Shown here in pieces: positions 48,344-60,655 of a stretch of DNA of 64,000 nt (its first letter is position 1; each line of letters begins with the position of its first letter). The translations under genes and the position numbers were made by a program. Location: NCBI GenBank assembly GCA_037042185.1, contig JAXQJY010000033.1, positions 1,612,001 to 1,676,000 on the forward strand, read 5' to 3'. The stretch is from Sordariomycetes sp. S80-01Y (lineage: Eukaryota; Ascomycota; Sordariomycetes). Below the pieces are notes generated by a model that saw only the letters and a list, made by a program, of their open reading frames with translations, was not told where the DNA came from and did no database searches.

Positions 48344-51300
48344 CAACAAACCTGAAGGGGCAGTGGTGGGGGTGATGAAGTTAAGGTGAAGCCTGGTGAG
48401 TGATCGAAATGTGTTGCCTAGATGTTCAGACGGAAGGAATTTGAGATCATGAGGCCGTTACAAGACTCGCCCATCTTAAGAGAATCTCCATGGCTCGCAG
48501 TCTTGCGATGCTTAGGCAAGCATTCTAAACGATGATGTAGGATGATGCCGACTGGAATGGAGCGATTGGTGACTCATTGTGGAGAAGGTCTTAACAGGAG
48601 GATTCATTACACTACCAAATTCATGAGCCACACAGCGTGATAGCTGCTAGAAGTCTGTACATCACTGTTAAGCTTTTGTCCCCGTGACTTGCCATCATAA
48701 TGAATCTTCGCTTGTCATGAGAAAAGGGGTCTTGTTTAGATTTCACGACCCAACCCCCCTTTTCTCCTTCAGCCTAACCGTCAAGGACTCCCATCCCGCA
48801 CTGCTCCGTGCAGATGCGACCGCCATAGCCATATTGATACCGCAGAGGATGTCGCTTTGAGGGTAGAAAGCCCTACTGCCCAGCGATGGTGTTTATACGA
48901 GGTACCCTTCAGCATGGTCTTCTGGTGGAGCGACGATGGCTGCAGAGAGCGCGTTTGTCTGATCGTAGCATGGTTGACTTTGTAATTGCACTTCTTCGCA
49001 AGGCATCAATCGCGGACAGAACGACCACAGGTTGAAAACGAATCCGACGCGTCCGGGATTTCGTGTCTCAGATCATTTGCTGCCACCGGGAAGAAAAGAC
49101 GAATCGCAGCGAACTGAAGGGACAAAGAAGCGTGACTCACATGTGATTTGCAATGCCATGTCATCAAAGGTTCGCGCATACGCGTGCGACCGTCGACATA
49201 TCAATATGTGCATATACCGTCACATCAATTGGGCGGTAAGCTGGACGTGCAGATGGTGGGTTAGACGCCGTATCTCTGACTCTACCAGACGGAAGACCGG
49301 TGACGGCGCCATGACGGCCGCATAAACCCGTGATTGAAGCGAACATCTGACGACGAGAGTAAGATTCCTTTATCCCCAACGCGGGGCCCAGGCAGCTCAA
49401 AAACTGCGCCTCAAGAGTGTTGCTTTGAGGCGTAAGATCACGCCGGTAGTTGCATCAAACGGCAGTGATTCGATAGAAATCCAGACGACAGCCATCCCGT
49501 GGACCATTCATTTCTCCTTGGGGCAGGCGTGGATGGATGAAAACTCGAACGGACGAATCTAAATTCGTCAACAGAGCGTCTGATTCTACAGGCGCGTCGA
49601 ATAGACATGCGTCGCTAGCCCCCGAGGCGTTGCTCAACGTCCAGTCACAAACGTCTGAGCCTTTGTTGTCGCGGTTGCTGGTGATAGGGCAAAAAGAGGC
49701 GCCGCGGAGGCAGGGTAGGAAGCCACTGCTGGGGGCGCTCTGGGCGTCCTCGTGGGCTTGGGTGGCCACAGCTGAGGCGGTCGAGGGGAGGGTGTGCCGT
49801 GCCAACTCAGCAAATATCTGGCAGATGACCTCCCGCCAGATGCAGCCGCCAGGCGGTGAGGACGGGAGCGCGGGCAGATGCGCGCCATCAGGGCTGATGG
49901 ATGGAAGAAATCCGTATTGGTTGATTTAATCGTAGATAATTGATTTTCGACATTTTCCTGGGCTGCCGTTTCCTCGGTGGATCGGGGGTGAGCCGTAGCG
50001 GATGGCGAAGGCGATGCTGGATGCATCAGCTGCCGCCGTCACCGTTTGACGCAGATACTTGCAGGCCCAGCATGTCTAACGTTGCCGCGTCGTCGTTAGG
50101 CTCGGTGGTGATAGTTTCAATACCGTTTATTCGATATTTGTAAGCCTGGAGGATTTACTGCTGTTTCGGTGTTTGCTTGTGACGACGAACGAATATGACC
50201 AAGCTGTCGTTGGATTTCCCTGACGATGCTTCGGACACCATGCTGGTGTGGCTGATCACATATGGCCCCTATCCCGCGCCACACTGGTTACAGCGGTGAG
50301 ATCTCCATGATTTACTTCGACTTTTCCCATATCAAAAGCCACATTCAAGACCGACTTTGCGAAGTTCTTCACAAACCACCTCGGTTGAACTCAACCGAGC
50401 CAGAGGACACTACTGTCCTCGGCAAGACCTCTCGTGTCATGTCTCAATAAATCTCCGAACCTCCATCCCCGGAACCCCATCAGCTCACCGCGATCACATG
50501 GTCTTCCCGCGAAACCCCATGGTGCCATGACATGCTGTTCCCCATCACCTGTCCTACTCCAATAAGAATCATCATGACATCCCGTGTCTCTGCCTGGTCT
50601 GATGTCCTAGACACACCTATCGCCGGCTCACCGACAGCGCCGCATCTCGATGTTATCTCTAGAGCATATCCGCGTGCGCCACCTTGGGGAGGACCCTGCC
50701 ATCACCTTCTGTGAACCCGTGGGTCTCTTCAGAGTCTGGTATTTGGGGTCTAAGAGCCCCTGGATCGTGAACTTGAGCTTCATCGACGATATGTGCAATG
50801 TTAGTTTGATCTCATCTTCGATGAGCTTTGGGACTTGTCATCTGCTCGGCAAGGACATTTACTGCCTCTCACCATACTATACCTGGTGAACTCTTCGACC
50901 TTAATGATTATCATATGATATGTTTCACGGTCTCAGGCACAAGGGTAGTCGTTCGACGAAAGGAGTGGCTGTAGTATTGTCCCATCCCACGGAACAGGGC
51001 TTGTTTTAAATATTGAAGTAACCAGAAAATGGGTTGCTTAATATTTGCAAGCAACAATCCAAACTATTGGCTTTGTTCGGAGCTTTTAAAGTGCGCTGTC
51101 AAGCCGATCACGTTACCCAGGGCGCACTGTTGGATTTCTCAATATTCCCTTTCGGTGCGCAGGGTGAAGCCCATCGCTTCGATTCTGACTTTTGTCTAAG
51201 AGACTGAAACCTTAAAGAAGCGATAAAGTATGAGAGCCAGTAATAGAGCTTCGAGAGCACGTTCGCTTCAAACCATCACTGGGCTTGATCGCATCCGATA

Positions 51301-51733
51301 CGCAAATTAGTCGTTGTCGGCATCTAGATATGCTTTGTTCATAGCTATTGAATGTGATTTAATCTGTACCAACTCTTGAAGCGTAGTCTGTACTCATCGT
51401 AATCTTTGGTTCTCGAACGTCAAACGACGCAGCTAGGTTTTCGAGTTCCACGGCCATAGTACTGGAGTCCGTACCCGTGCGGACCTCAAGCACGAGGAAT
51501 CGCAGGTCTGTTGTATCTTCGGGACACCCGAGTTTATGAAGGTCCGCACGCCTGAGAAAACCAACATGAGCGGCTCCTCTGGGTATTTGAATCTGGCACT
51601 AAGGCTCAGGTCACCAGTGTATTCAGCGTTGCCCTTCGAGTGGGTACTTCGGAGGGAATGACTTTTGAAAGTTTCTCGGCTCTTCGAAGTAACCAGAGTC
51701 AACTGTAATATGGCAAACCACGCTGTCTGAGAC
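48344..51733. other. 3.4 kb without a recognised gene
   Basis: Between the CHY gene start and the stop of the Zn2Cys6 gene. It contains the CHY promoter. Two opposed 130-codon frames at 49537-49929 and 49634-50026 and a 79-codon ATG frame at 50650-50889 show no family resemblance. The part 50880-51430 is relatively A/T-rich and has no frame of note. Confidence 0.5.
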
Positions 51734-53375
51734 TCATACAAGCGATGGTGAACGAAGGGGAAGGACTGGGCCGTTGTTGATGTGTGGGATATCTGGTAGA
51801 GGCTCTTCAAAGCAATCGAAGCTACACAGTCATAGTAAGCGAGTGCTCAGTGTTTCTTGATGTGACTTACTCATGTTGCACACTTTCAATTGCGCGCTGG
51901 TTGTATATCGTAGCTTTGCCTCGGCTGAGCAGAAAAGGTCGCCACGTCTCATTTCGCCCTTCGTACGAGTACTTGAAACCCCTGGCCAAGGCCGTGGGCC
52001 ACCGGCCGTAGGCTTTGTAACTTTCAGGCAAGCATACTTGGATGTTCTCAATCCACTGAGAAAACATGTTCTGTTGATAGTTCCAGTTGCAGATGGCTTG
52101 ATCCTCGGTTCTGTGTCTGTCTCCACATTCGAGCTCCTTTCGGCTCATCACAAAATCCAAGGCCAGAAGGTGCATGATTATAAGCCGTGAGATGGGACGT
52201 TCTGGGTCTATGAAGGTAGAAAATTCCTCATTCGACAAATCACCAAGGTTTGTATACAGGTGCGAGTTTTCAAGGTAGGCTGCTGGTTGTTATTTACGAG
52301 CGTCTCAAGAGAGAAACATGACAGACATCGTACCTTGCGTTGGATCAGTAGCCGCGAATATTGCGACTCTTTGAATTCTGGCCAGATATTCCATATCGAC
52401 GGGGTTCTCGCACAAAGGCCCTAAAGCCTTGAGGCTCGTGACAAAGCCCCTGACAACAGCCATATCTAGCACGCTATCACTCGAACCGGCGTTGATGAGG
52501 TTGGCGACTCTTCGAAGATAGGGAGCTCGCGCTACGCTTATAAATCTCGACTCAGATGCATCATCAACATTATGGATCCCGACCACAAAGCCTAACCTCT
52601 TAGCAAATGATCATGCCATTTTGTGGCAAGGGAGACTTACATCCGCGAATCATGGAGAGAAAATCTGCCAAACCATCCGGGATGTAGGCTGACTGAAAGG
52701 TGAGAGTCAAAACAGCACCAAAAGCTGCATCGGCATCTGCTTGAGTCTTGTAGCCCTGGTTCAAAAACTCGTTCAACAGCTTGATGGCTTTGACCCTATG
52801 ATTAAGGGCTTCTTGTAGGTAGGTCCCCTTGTTTAGCATGCCCAAATGGGAAGCACCTAATCCAAGCATGGAATGTATCAAGAACTCATACTATGCGCAG
52901 TCAGAATCTAGCTGGACACGTGGGGAAGAAATGGGTTCCCTACGTGGTGTGATAACTGGCTAACGTCCTGCCACACACCCCATCCGTCAACAGGGAAGGT
53001 TGGATAGGCTGAAAATAAAAAATGCTGGAAGAACTTCAGATCTGTCATGGTGAAAGACGGTGACTCGTTCCGCAGAGGCTTTGGTACCGAAATCACGGTA
53101 TCCCAGGGCGACTCGTCCCCAGTGTTGCTTGAGCCGGGATATCTACACGCAAGGCCCAGTCTCTGACAAGGCCCGCAGCCGGGCGCAACCTCATCGCATT
53201 TGACCTTACGTCTCTTGCACACAAGGCATCCTGCTCTCGACTTTTTGTGACCTTTTCGAGGGATTGGCTTGCGTTTTGCAATGTGGGCTACCAAGCGGTC
53301 TGGCGTAGACGGTGTGCCTTGTGCCCTTGGTGTTGAGGTGCAGCAAGATTTCGACATGTTGAGGTCCTTGAACAT
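51734..53375 (-). CDS. Zn2Cys6 fungal transcription factor
   Basis: DNA-binding regulator of the GAL4-type zinc cluster class, expected in the nucleus. Exons 53375-52944, 52890-52641, 52591-52334, 52282-51871 and 51821-51734; introns 49-53 nt; 479 residues. The cluster is perfect: C50-x2-C53-x6-C60-x6-C67-x2-C70-x6-C77, preceded by basic KGHKKSRAG. This layout and the short linker resemble the sterol-uptake-control/Upc2-like subgroup of small zinc-cluster factors. The region from YEFLIHSMLGLGASHLG onward is the helical fungal-specific regulatory domain. The acceptor of exon 4 is a tandem CAGCAG (52285-52280), making one Ala optional. If the last intron is retained, the protein ends after SVQHE and lacks the final 30 residues, so the C-terminus is the least certain part. 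Target genes are not evident from neighbours. Confidence 0.9.
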
Positions 53376-53705
53376 TTATCGAAGTTCCGGTAGTTATGAA
53401 GCACTGTCTGGATTCCCACTTTGCGAGAGGCCAAAGTCTGCTGCCGGGGTGTGATGATGTGCATGCACACGTAGGTTAAGGATGAAGTCAGTGCTTAGTC
53501 TACCTCAGGTAGTGCGAGGATGCAAGTCTTGGCAGCTGATGCCAGCTACGCCACACCCCTCCACTGATGTGCCGGTACACGCAGTGTAGCACAGCATAAA
53601 GTTGTACCGCCTGTGGATAGATGTCCTATATTTAGGTTCTAGAGGGACTCATTCACCATTCGGTCATTACTCCTTTTGTTGAAGTTCCGTCCTATGTCTA
53701 ATCGT
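53376..53705. promoter_or_regulatory. Zn2Cys6 gene promoter and CCT5 3' flank
   Basis: About 330 nt between the transcription-factor start and the CCT5 stop, both minus strand. No gene seen. Confidence 0.5.
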
Positions 53706-55565
53706 CTAGAAGTCGTTCTCGTCCGCCCCCGACACAATCACATTATTCACCTTCAGCACCATCCGACACAGCTGGGTCGCCAACTGTAGTTGCTGCTTCT
53801 TCCCGATCAGGGGGTCGATGACAAAGGCGTCCTTCATGTCGTTGTTGCCGCGACCCATGCAGTCCACACCAAGCTTGCCTCGCCCCTCGGGCCCAGCCTT
53901 TACTTGTTGGCTCTTCACCTCTGCAAGGGTTGAGATCGGGCTAAGTCCGCTGTTCTCGGCGAGTGCCATTGGGACAGCATCCAGCGCCTCAGAGAAGGCG
54001 CGCATGGCGTATTGTTCCAAGCCAGGAGTCTTCGCGGCAGCGTCCTCAACAGCCAGGGAACACGCAATCTCCGCAGCACCACCTCCGTAAACCACGCGGT
54101 TGTCACGCACCAGGTTCCGTACAACGCAGAGAGCGTCATGCAGGGAGCGCTTGGCCTCGTCGATGATCTATAACGTCAGTCTTTGAGTCTTCACAGCTGC
54201 CCAGGTAGACTCACCATCTTGTTGCTGCCACGAACGAAGACCGTGACAGCGCGAGTGTTTGCGCATTCCTCAATGACCAACATCTTCTCGCGGGTTGTGC
54301 CGAAAGTCATCTCCTTGACGGTACCAGCCGTTCCAAGCTTCTCCGCCGAGAGGTCCTCGAAGCGGGGCACTATCCTGCCGTTGGTGGCAATGGCAATCAG
54401 CTCGATTTCAGGACCGCCTACCCATCGGACTGCGGGAAGCTGGTTCTGGAGAAGCAGATGGTTGGCCTCGTCGTCGAAACCCCACTGGCAGATTGCCAAG
54501 TTGGCGCCGGTGTCCTTAATTTGTTGGATCATCTCCACGAACTTGTCGTGCTCGTAACTTTGTAGCTTCTTGAACTCCTCGACGCTTGTGATGTCCAGCT
54601 TGTGCTTGGTCTTGGGCTTGGGTGGCTCGAAGGCGCAAGTCAAGATGGCGATCTTGGCATCGTGTACTTCTGAAGGCATCTGAGGGTGTGAGAAATCCTT
54701 GTCGACGATCACACCCTTCACCAGGAGCGTGTCCTCCAGAGCACCTCCAACCTTGCCGTCCACCTTGATCAACTCGAAATCGACGTCCTTGCGCTCGAGG
54801 TCGGCGACCGACAGAACAGCGTCCACAGCGATATTGGCGAACTGATCGTGGGCCTTCGAGACGATCTTGCTGCCCAGACTTGTCCGGGCGACTTTGTGCA
54901 GGTTCTTTGTGTCATCTTTGCTGAATTCAACAACGTCTGAGATCTTGTCCAACTCCGCACACGCAATGTCACAAGCTTGGTCGTATCCATCAGCAATGCG
55001 GATGGGGTGAATGCCCTTGTCAATGAGGTCCGCAGCCTGTTCCAGCATAGCTCCAGCCAAGACTACGACACCAGTTGTACCATCACCGATCTCGTCATCT
55101 TGCGATTTCGACAGTTCTACCAGAAGCTTGGCAACGTGGTTGCTGATTTCCATCTGCTGGAGAATGGTCGCGCCGTCGTTCGTTATCGTGATATCGCCAT
55201 CGGGGGAAATGAGGATCTTGTCGAGACCGCGAGGTCCGAGGGAGGACTTGACAATGTTTGCGACCGTTCGGGCAGCAAGAATGTGCGACTTAACGGCCTC
55301 GTTGCCGAACTGGCGCTTCTTCTTCCCCTGGCTGTAGGTTGTTAATCAACGAGTCGAGCATCGCAATGTTCGAGCACTCACTCTCTGACGACGATAAATG
55401 GACGGCCTTGCTCATCCTTCATCACCGCCGCTGTGAGTCTGTCAGTCGTGGGCTTTGCGAACCTCGTGGGCGAGCCCTACCGTTCGACACATCCAGATCT
55501 GCCCGCTGTTAGCTTCAATTTCCTTTCCCCGCCATCGAAGGTTGTGGAAGCTCACTCATCGCCAT
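53706..55565 (-). CDS. CCT5: Chaperonin TCP-1/CCT epsilon subunit
   Basis: One of eight subunits of the cytosolic TRiC/CCT ring that folds actin, tubulin and WD40 proteins with ATP. Exons 55565-55556, 55498-55481, 55430-55382, 55331-54215 and 54167-53706; 551 residues, normal for the family. The first exon is 10 nt and the second 18 nt; spliced they give [20 protein letters not shown], which agrees with epsilon subunits of related fungi and fixes the start. The ATP-binding loop GDGTTGVVV begins at residue 108, preceded by [11 protein letters not shown] and ITNDGATIL. The equatorial C-terminal half has [18 protein letters not shown]. The end is ADENDF. The epsilon identity rests on the N-terminal sequence and on [11 protein letters not shown] rather than on a search. 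Divergent from HBS1. Confidence 0.94.
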
Positions 55566-56209
55566 CTTGAAAGGAACTCGTGCCCGGTTTCGTGATTGAT
55601 GGTAGAACTTCGCGAATCAGAGTCGTCAGGCAAATTTGACAACCCCAAGAAGCGTTGAGTTGGAATTAGCCTGGAGGTTGTTGTCTTCACCGTTCCCAAA
55701 TTTTTTGACCATGGAAGCTTGCGGGCTCCTGAATGCTTGCTGCGGCTGCGGGGCAAACGATAGTCCGGCGGAGTGATACCAAACTGGCTATCGATAGACT
55801 CCTGAGATAAGCATGCCCCGCCATTAGGTCGCAAGAGCTTGGATCTGCCCCGCATCGACGCCATTGATGAGCTTCTGCTCCGAGCTGTTGTCGTTGCAAC
55901 AGTCCTAACCGAAATTTACGATTTCGTCGGTGTCTTGAACCTTTTCTTCAGAAAATTTCCATCGTCTTTCCTACTTGCATTTCCCGTGCCTTTTTTGAAC
56001 CGTCTACAGCGCTCCTCGAGCCGCACAATCTACGTTCTATCATCAAAGTTACTGGTAAGATAGTTCAAGCAGATCTCCTCGTTCTGCTTTTGCGGGTGTA
56101 GTGGCTTATATGTGCTAGGGAAAGCTCGCAAAACCTCTAGAAACATATCGAAGCGAACAGTTCTCTGGTGCATTGACACTGTAGTCCCTGCGACGGGTCA
56201 CCGGCCAGG
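55566..56209. promoter_or_regulatory. Shared divergent promoter region of CCT5 and HBS1
   Basis: 644 nt between two start codons facing away from each other. It must hold both promoters and leaders, so co-regulation of the chaperonin and ribosome-rescue genes is possible but unproven. Short frames here start from GTG or lie antisense. Confidence 0.6.
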
Positions 56210-58757
56210 ATGCCTCCTAGCCAGTATGTTGACGATTTCGATGACGACGGTCTCGACGATGACTATGACGCCGACGAGTATGGCGATACCGAAGGCATGA
56301 CGGCCGAGGACGAGGCTTCTATGGCAGAAGGTACTGCTGCGGTACGCAAGGAGCTCGGGAAGGAGGACTCAAACAAAGTCACCTTGAAACAGATCCAAGA
56401 TGCTCTGTGGAATTACTACTACGATGTTCCTAAATCTGTTTCGTACCTGAGGAAGACGTTTATCGCACCTCCACCAGCGAAACCAGCGCCCAAGCCCACA
56501 GCTCCTAAGAAGACAGCCGAAGGTATGTTCCGAGATCTTCTTCCTCCAACGTATTCTTTTGCGGCGGAATCGACTGGGGTAGACCAAACAAGTCCTGCAA
56601 TGGCGGAAGCCGCACCATGCTCTCGGAAACCATTTCCACTTCGACTCGAGCCACAGGAAATGTCCCCGCTCAGCTTTTTCCACGACATGCCATGGCTCCA
56701 AACACCGCTGGATCGACACACGCAGTTTGTAGAGGCCTGGAGGCCCTGCGGCGGCCTGCTTGGAGGCGGTGACGGCTCAGGCATGACGAAGCTGCAGAAA
56801 CTCGCTGCCGCCCGAAAGAAGAAGGCGGACGATCAGAAACAACAAGAGAAGACTACCCAAGTTGAAAAGGGCCTGGAGGGCATGCATGTTTCCAGCGCCA
56901 AAGAGGCGGGTGACACCAAAATAGCACCGTCTGCCAAACGTCAAAAGCTCTCTCCTGAATCCACACAGCCGGAGCCTAGTCAATCTCAAGATGAAGCGTC
57001 ACTGGAAGAAGTTTCAGGCGCGCCGGAACACGAGCACGCTAGAGTCGAAGAACCTGAACCTGGTCCTGTATCTTCACAGGCGGAGCCGTCAGCATTTGCA
57101 AGGACACTGTTTGGTTCTGCCCCAGGGGCGTCTCGGGCTAGGGCACAAGACATTTTCCCTATGCCTTCTACGCAGTCAACACTCTTCACCCCATCGAACT
57201 TCTCGCAGCCTAGCCCGGACGACGTCGTGTTTGAAGCCCAATCCAAAGGTTCGGGTTTTGCAAAGGCCAAGTGATGGGCTAATCCTAATCTCATATAGCT
57301 GGGCCTAAGCCTGCAGCGGCTCCAAAAGCGCCGAAAAAGAAGAACGAAAAGGTTGCTTCCGGATCAACGGATCAGGCTGTAGAAGGTGTCTCAAACCTGA
57401 CCATCACCGACGTACCGCCGCCTAAGAGTAAAGGACTGGACGTCGTCAAGGAATTTGAAAATAGCTCAAGCAAGCGCAGCGTTAGCTTCGTTGTCGTCGG
57501 TGAGTTCAATCTCCTTTGCCGGGTTCTTAATGCCTAACAAGTATAGGTCATGTTGATGCTGGGAAAAGCACTCTGATGGGCAGGCTGCTAATGGAGCTCA
57601 AGTTCGTCGAGCAACGAACTGTCGACAAGTACCGGAGGCAAGGCGAAAAGATCGGCAAACAGTCATTCGCACTAGCATGGGTTATGGACCAGAGGAGTGA
57701 AGAAAGAGACCGTGGTGTGACCATCGACATCGCGACGAACTACTTTGAAACGGACAAGACAAAGTTCACCATCCTGGATGCCCCCGGTCATCGCGACTTT
57801 GTGCCGAACATGATTGCTGGAGCAAGTCAGGCTGACTTTGCTATTCTTGTCATCGATGCCAATACTGGGGCCTACGAGAAGGGCTTGAAAGGGCAAACCC
57901 GAGAGCATGTCCTTCTTCTTCGCAGCCTAGGCGTGCAGAAGATTGTGGTGGCCATCAACAAGCTTGACATGGTGGGTTGGTCCCAGGATCGGTTCGACGA
58001 AATCAACAACCAAGTGACCGGATTCCTTAATGGCCTGGGATTTCAGGAGAAGCATATAGTCTTCGTTCCCATCTCAGGTCTTAATGGAGACAATATTGTC
58101 AACCCCATCGAAGACCCGGCAGCAGCTTGGTACAATGGAACCACCCTCGTTGATGCTTTGGAGGGCTCGGGACCTTCTACTGCTCGAGCTCTGCGCAAAC
58201 CCTTGAGGATGGGTATCTCTGAGGTGTTCCGTTCCGAGCAAGGGACGACCACATTGTCCGGACGCGTCGATGCAGGTACAATGCAGGTTGGAGACGTGCT
58301 CGTTGTGCAGCCGAGCGGCGAAAACGCTTACGTCAAATCAATAGTGGTCGACGGCGAGAAGCAGGACTGGGCTGTCGCTGGCCAGAACATCAACATCGCC
58401 TTGACCAACATCGACCCTATGCACATCAAGGTGGGTGACATATTGTGTCATCCGACGGATGCGATCGCATGCGGCGACACTTTCACCATGAAGGCTATGG
58501 CGTTCGAACATATCCTACCGTCACCAATCGATCTCCACAGAGGCCGACTCCACGCGCCTGGTCAAATCCAAACCCTTGTGGCGTCACTCGACAAGGCTAC
58601 CGGAGAAGTTGTCAAGAAGAAGCCCAAGGTGATTCAGCCGGGAGGCGTGGCTAGGGTAAAGATTAAGCTTGAGGCTAAAGTGCCTCTTGAGGCTGGCCAG
58701 CGCGTTGTCATTCGCAGCAGCGGGGAGACAATTGCTGCTGGCCTTTTGGAATCGTAA
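56210..58757 (+). CDS. HBS1: Ribosome-rescue GTPase HBS1, predicted to encode a SKI7-like isoform too
   Basis: eRF3-like GTPase that works with Dom34/Pelota on stalled ribosomes. Long form: 56210-57248, 57299-57499, 57547-58757, 816 residues. The N-terminal HBS1 domain is about residues 50-90 (VTLKQIQDALWNYYYDVPKS). The GTPase part begins GHVDAGKST at 414-422, then RGVTID, DAPGHRDF, NKLD; EF1A-like beta barrels follow to AAGLLES. The intron at 57249-57298 (50 nt) must be removed, since reading on meets a stop. A second, optional intron is predicted at 56523-56780: donor GAAG|GTATGT, acceptor CTCAG|GC, 258 nt, in frame, no stop. Removing it gives a 730-residue HBS1 form; keeping it adds residues 106-190 with SPLSFFHDMPWLQTP and GGLLGG, which I read as the SKI7-like module that links the exosome to the SKI complex. 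Which form dominates cannot be told from DNA. Confidence 0.93.
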
Positions 58758-59677
58758 CCACGGTGTCCTCATTGGTAGATCCACTACATAGAGCTCTTTA
58801 ACATCATGATGAAGACGCTGGCATGACTACCTGAGTGACTCATCCACACGCTTACGGTTGATTAGTTGATACAAGATTGTGAACAATAAGGCTACATTTT
58901 CTCTACTCGTATCCAGAGAGTGGTCGGTCCTCTGTCGACCTCCCAGTCTGCGCCGTCGTTGCTCGACTGAGTGGTGATGGATGCAACGTGGAGGTTTCAG
59001 CCCCACCATGGCGGGAAGATTCTCGAAGTGCCGTCCGGCTGTGACAGCAACTGCCATTGAGCTTGTCGAAAATGAGCAACTGGCTTCTAGAGGATACGTC
59101 GCTTCAAGGGTAACTTTATGCGCGAGAGTATACTCATCGGTGAGTCAACAGCAGACATTGACATCGCCTCCCTTGGGCGCCTTCTGGCGAGGCTCTACGG
59201 TAAGGCTGGCTCCAAGGTACAAGGCCAAGACAGTGTCGGTGCGTTTTTGCAACTGTGTCATTCTCTGGGGTTCTGTAGCTCACCGCTGTTTAACAGCCCT
59301 AGCGGACGACCAGGTCTGCGGTCATACAGTGCGAGTCACAGTGTCAACAGTGGACCCCTGTCACGTGGGGCAGCTCCAGGGGACGTGGCGGCAGGTGAAA
59401 TCTGGCCTTTTTGTGCCCTGGCATCTGGCCTCAACTTTTGGAGTGCGGGACCCTTAACGTACATAAGCCTTCTTTCTCCAACCGACACCTTCTTCCTCTT
59501 AACTGTCTCTTTTCCAACACCCACATTCTAACCGAGGCGTTGCAACAAGCTTGAGGATCTAGAAGAACCTCGCTTGAACATCACAGGCGAGCCCTTTCCT
59601 TTCTACTACACGCAACTGTTACCATTTGTTCGACTCGTTTTGCTTGAAGCGAAGCTACCTTCTACACCGCCGCCACA
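58758..59677. promoter_or_regulatory. BiP/Kar2 promoter region
   Basis: About 920 nt between the HBS1 stop and the BiP start. It includes CACGTG at 59362-59367 and GGACGTGGC at 59381-59389, two ACGTG cores 19 nt apart. Such cores are bound by Hac1/XBP1-type bZIP factors in the unfolded-protein response, so these are candidate UPR elements by inference. The final 220 nt are C/T-rich, as in strong fungal promoters. A 137-codon open frame at 59118-59531 has no family resemblance. Confidence 0.5.
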
Positions 59678-60622
59678 ATGGCTCGCTCGTCGAGGAGCTC
59701 AATGGCCTTGGGCCTGGGGCTTTTCTTCTGGATCGCCCTCCTCTTCTCTCCTCTAGCTATGGTCCAACCCGTAGCCGCTGACGACTCCGATAACGTTGGC
59801 ACTGTCATTGGTATTGTAAGTCAACACATTTGCTTCTCCTGGCCCAAGAGAGCGCTCTCTGACCGCCGCATCTAGGATTTGGGAACTACATACTCTTGCG
59901 TCGGTGTGATGCAAAAGGGCAAGGTCGAAATTCTCGTCAACGACCAGGGTAACCGAATCACCCCTTCCTACGTCGCCTTCACTGAGGAGGAGCGTCTGGT
60001 TGGTGACTCCGCCAAAAACCAGGCAGCCTCCAACCCATACAACACCATCTACGATGTCAAGTGAGTAACGTCCTCGGGAGACGCCATCTTGGGTCTAGAC
60101 TAACAAGGTACAGGCGCCTGATCGGTCGCAAGTTCGCGGACAAGGATGTCAAGGCCGACATGAAGCACTTCCCCTACAAGGTCATCGAGAAGGAGGGCAA
60201 GCCTGTCGTTCAGGTCGAGGTCAACGGCAAGGACAAGCAATTCACCCCCGAAGAAGTGTCTGCCATGATCCTTGGCAAGATGAAGGAGGTCGCCGAATCT
60301 TACCTCGGTAAGAAGGTTACCCACGCTGTTGTGACTGTCCCCGCCTACTTCAACGTGCGTATCCCAATCCCATATAACTATCAAGAAACACGAGATTAAC
60401 AGCTTGCAGGACAACCAACGCCAGGCCACCAAGGACGCCGGTATCATTGCCGGTCTCAACGTCCTCCGCATCGTCAACGAGCCCACCGCCGCCGCCATTG
60501 CGTACGGCCTTGACAAGACCGATGTCGAGCGCCAGATCATTGTGTACGACCTGGGTGGTGGTACTTTCGATGTTTCTCTCCTGTCCATCGACCAGGGCGT
60601 GTTCGAGGTCTTGGCCACCCAC

Positions 60623-60655
<33 letters not shown>

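Noticed and set aside
59118-59531. 137-codon frame in the BiP promoter
   Set aside because: It overlaps promoter-like C/T-rich sequence and an opposing frame, with no motif.
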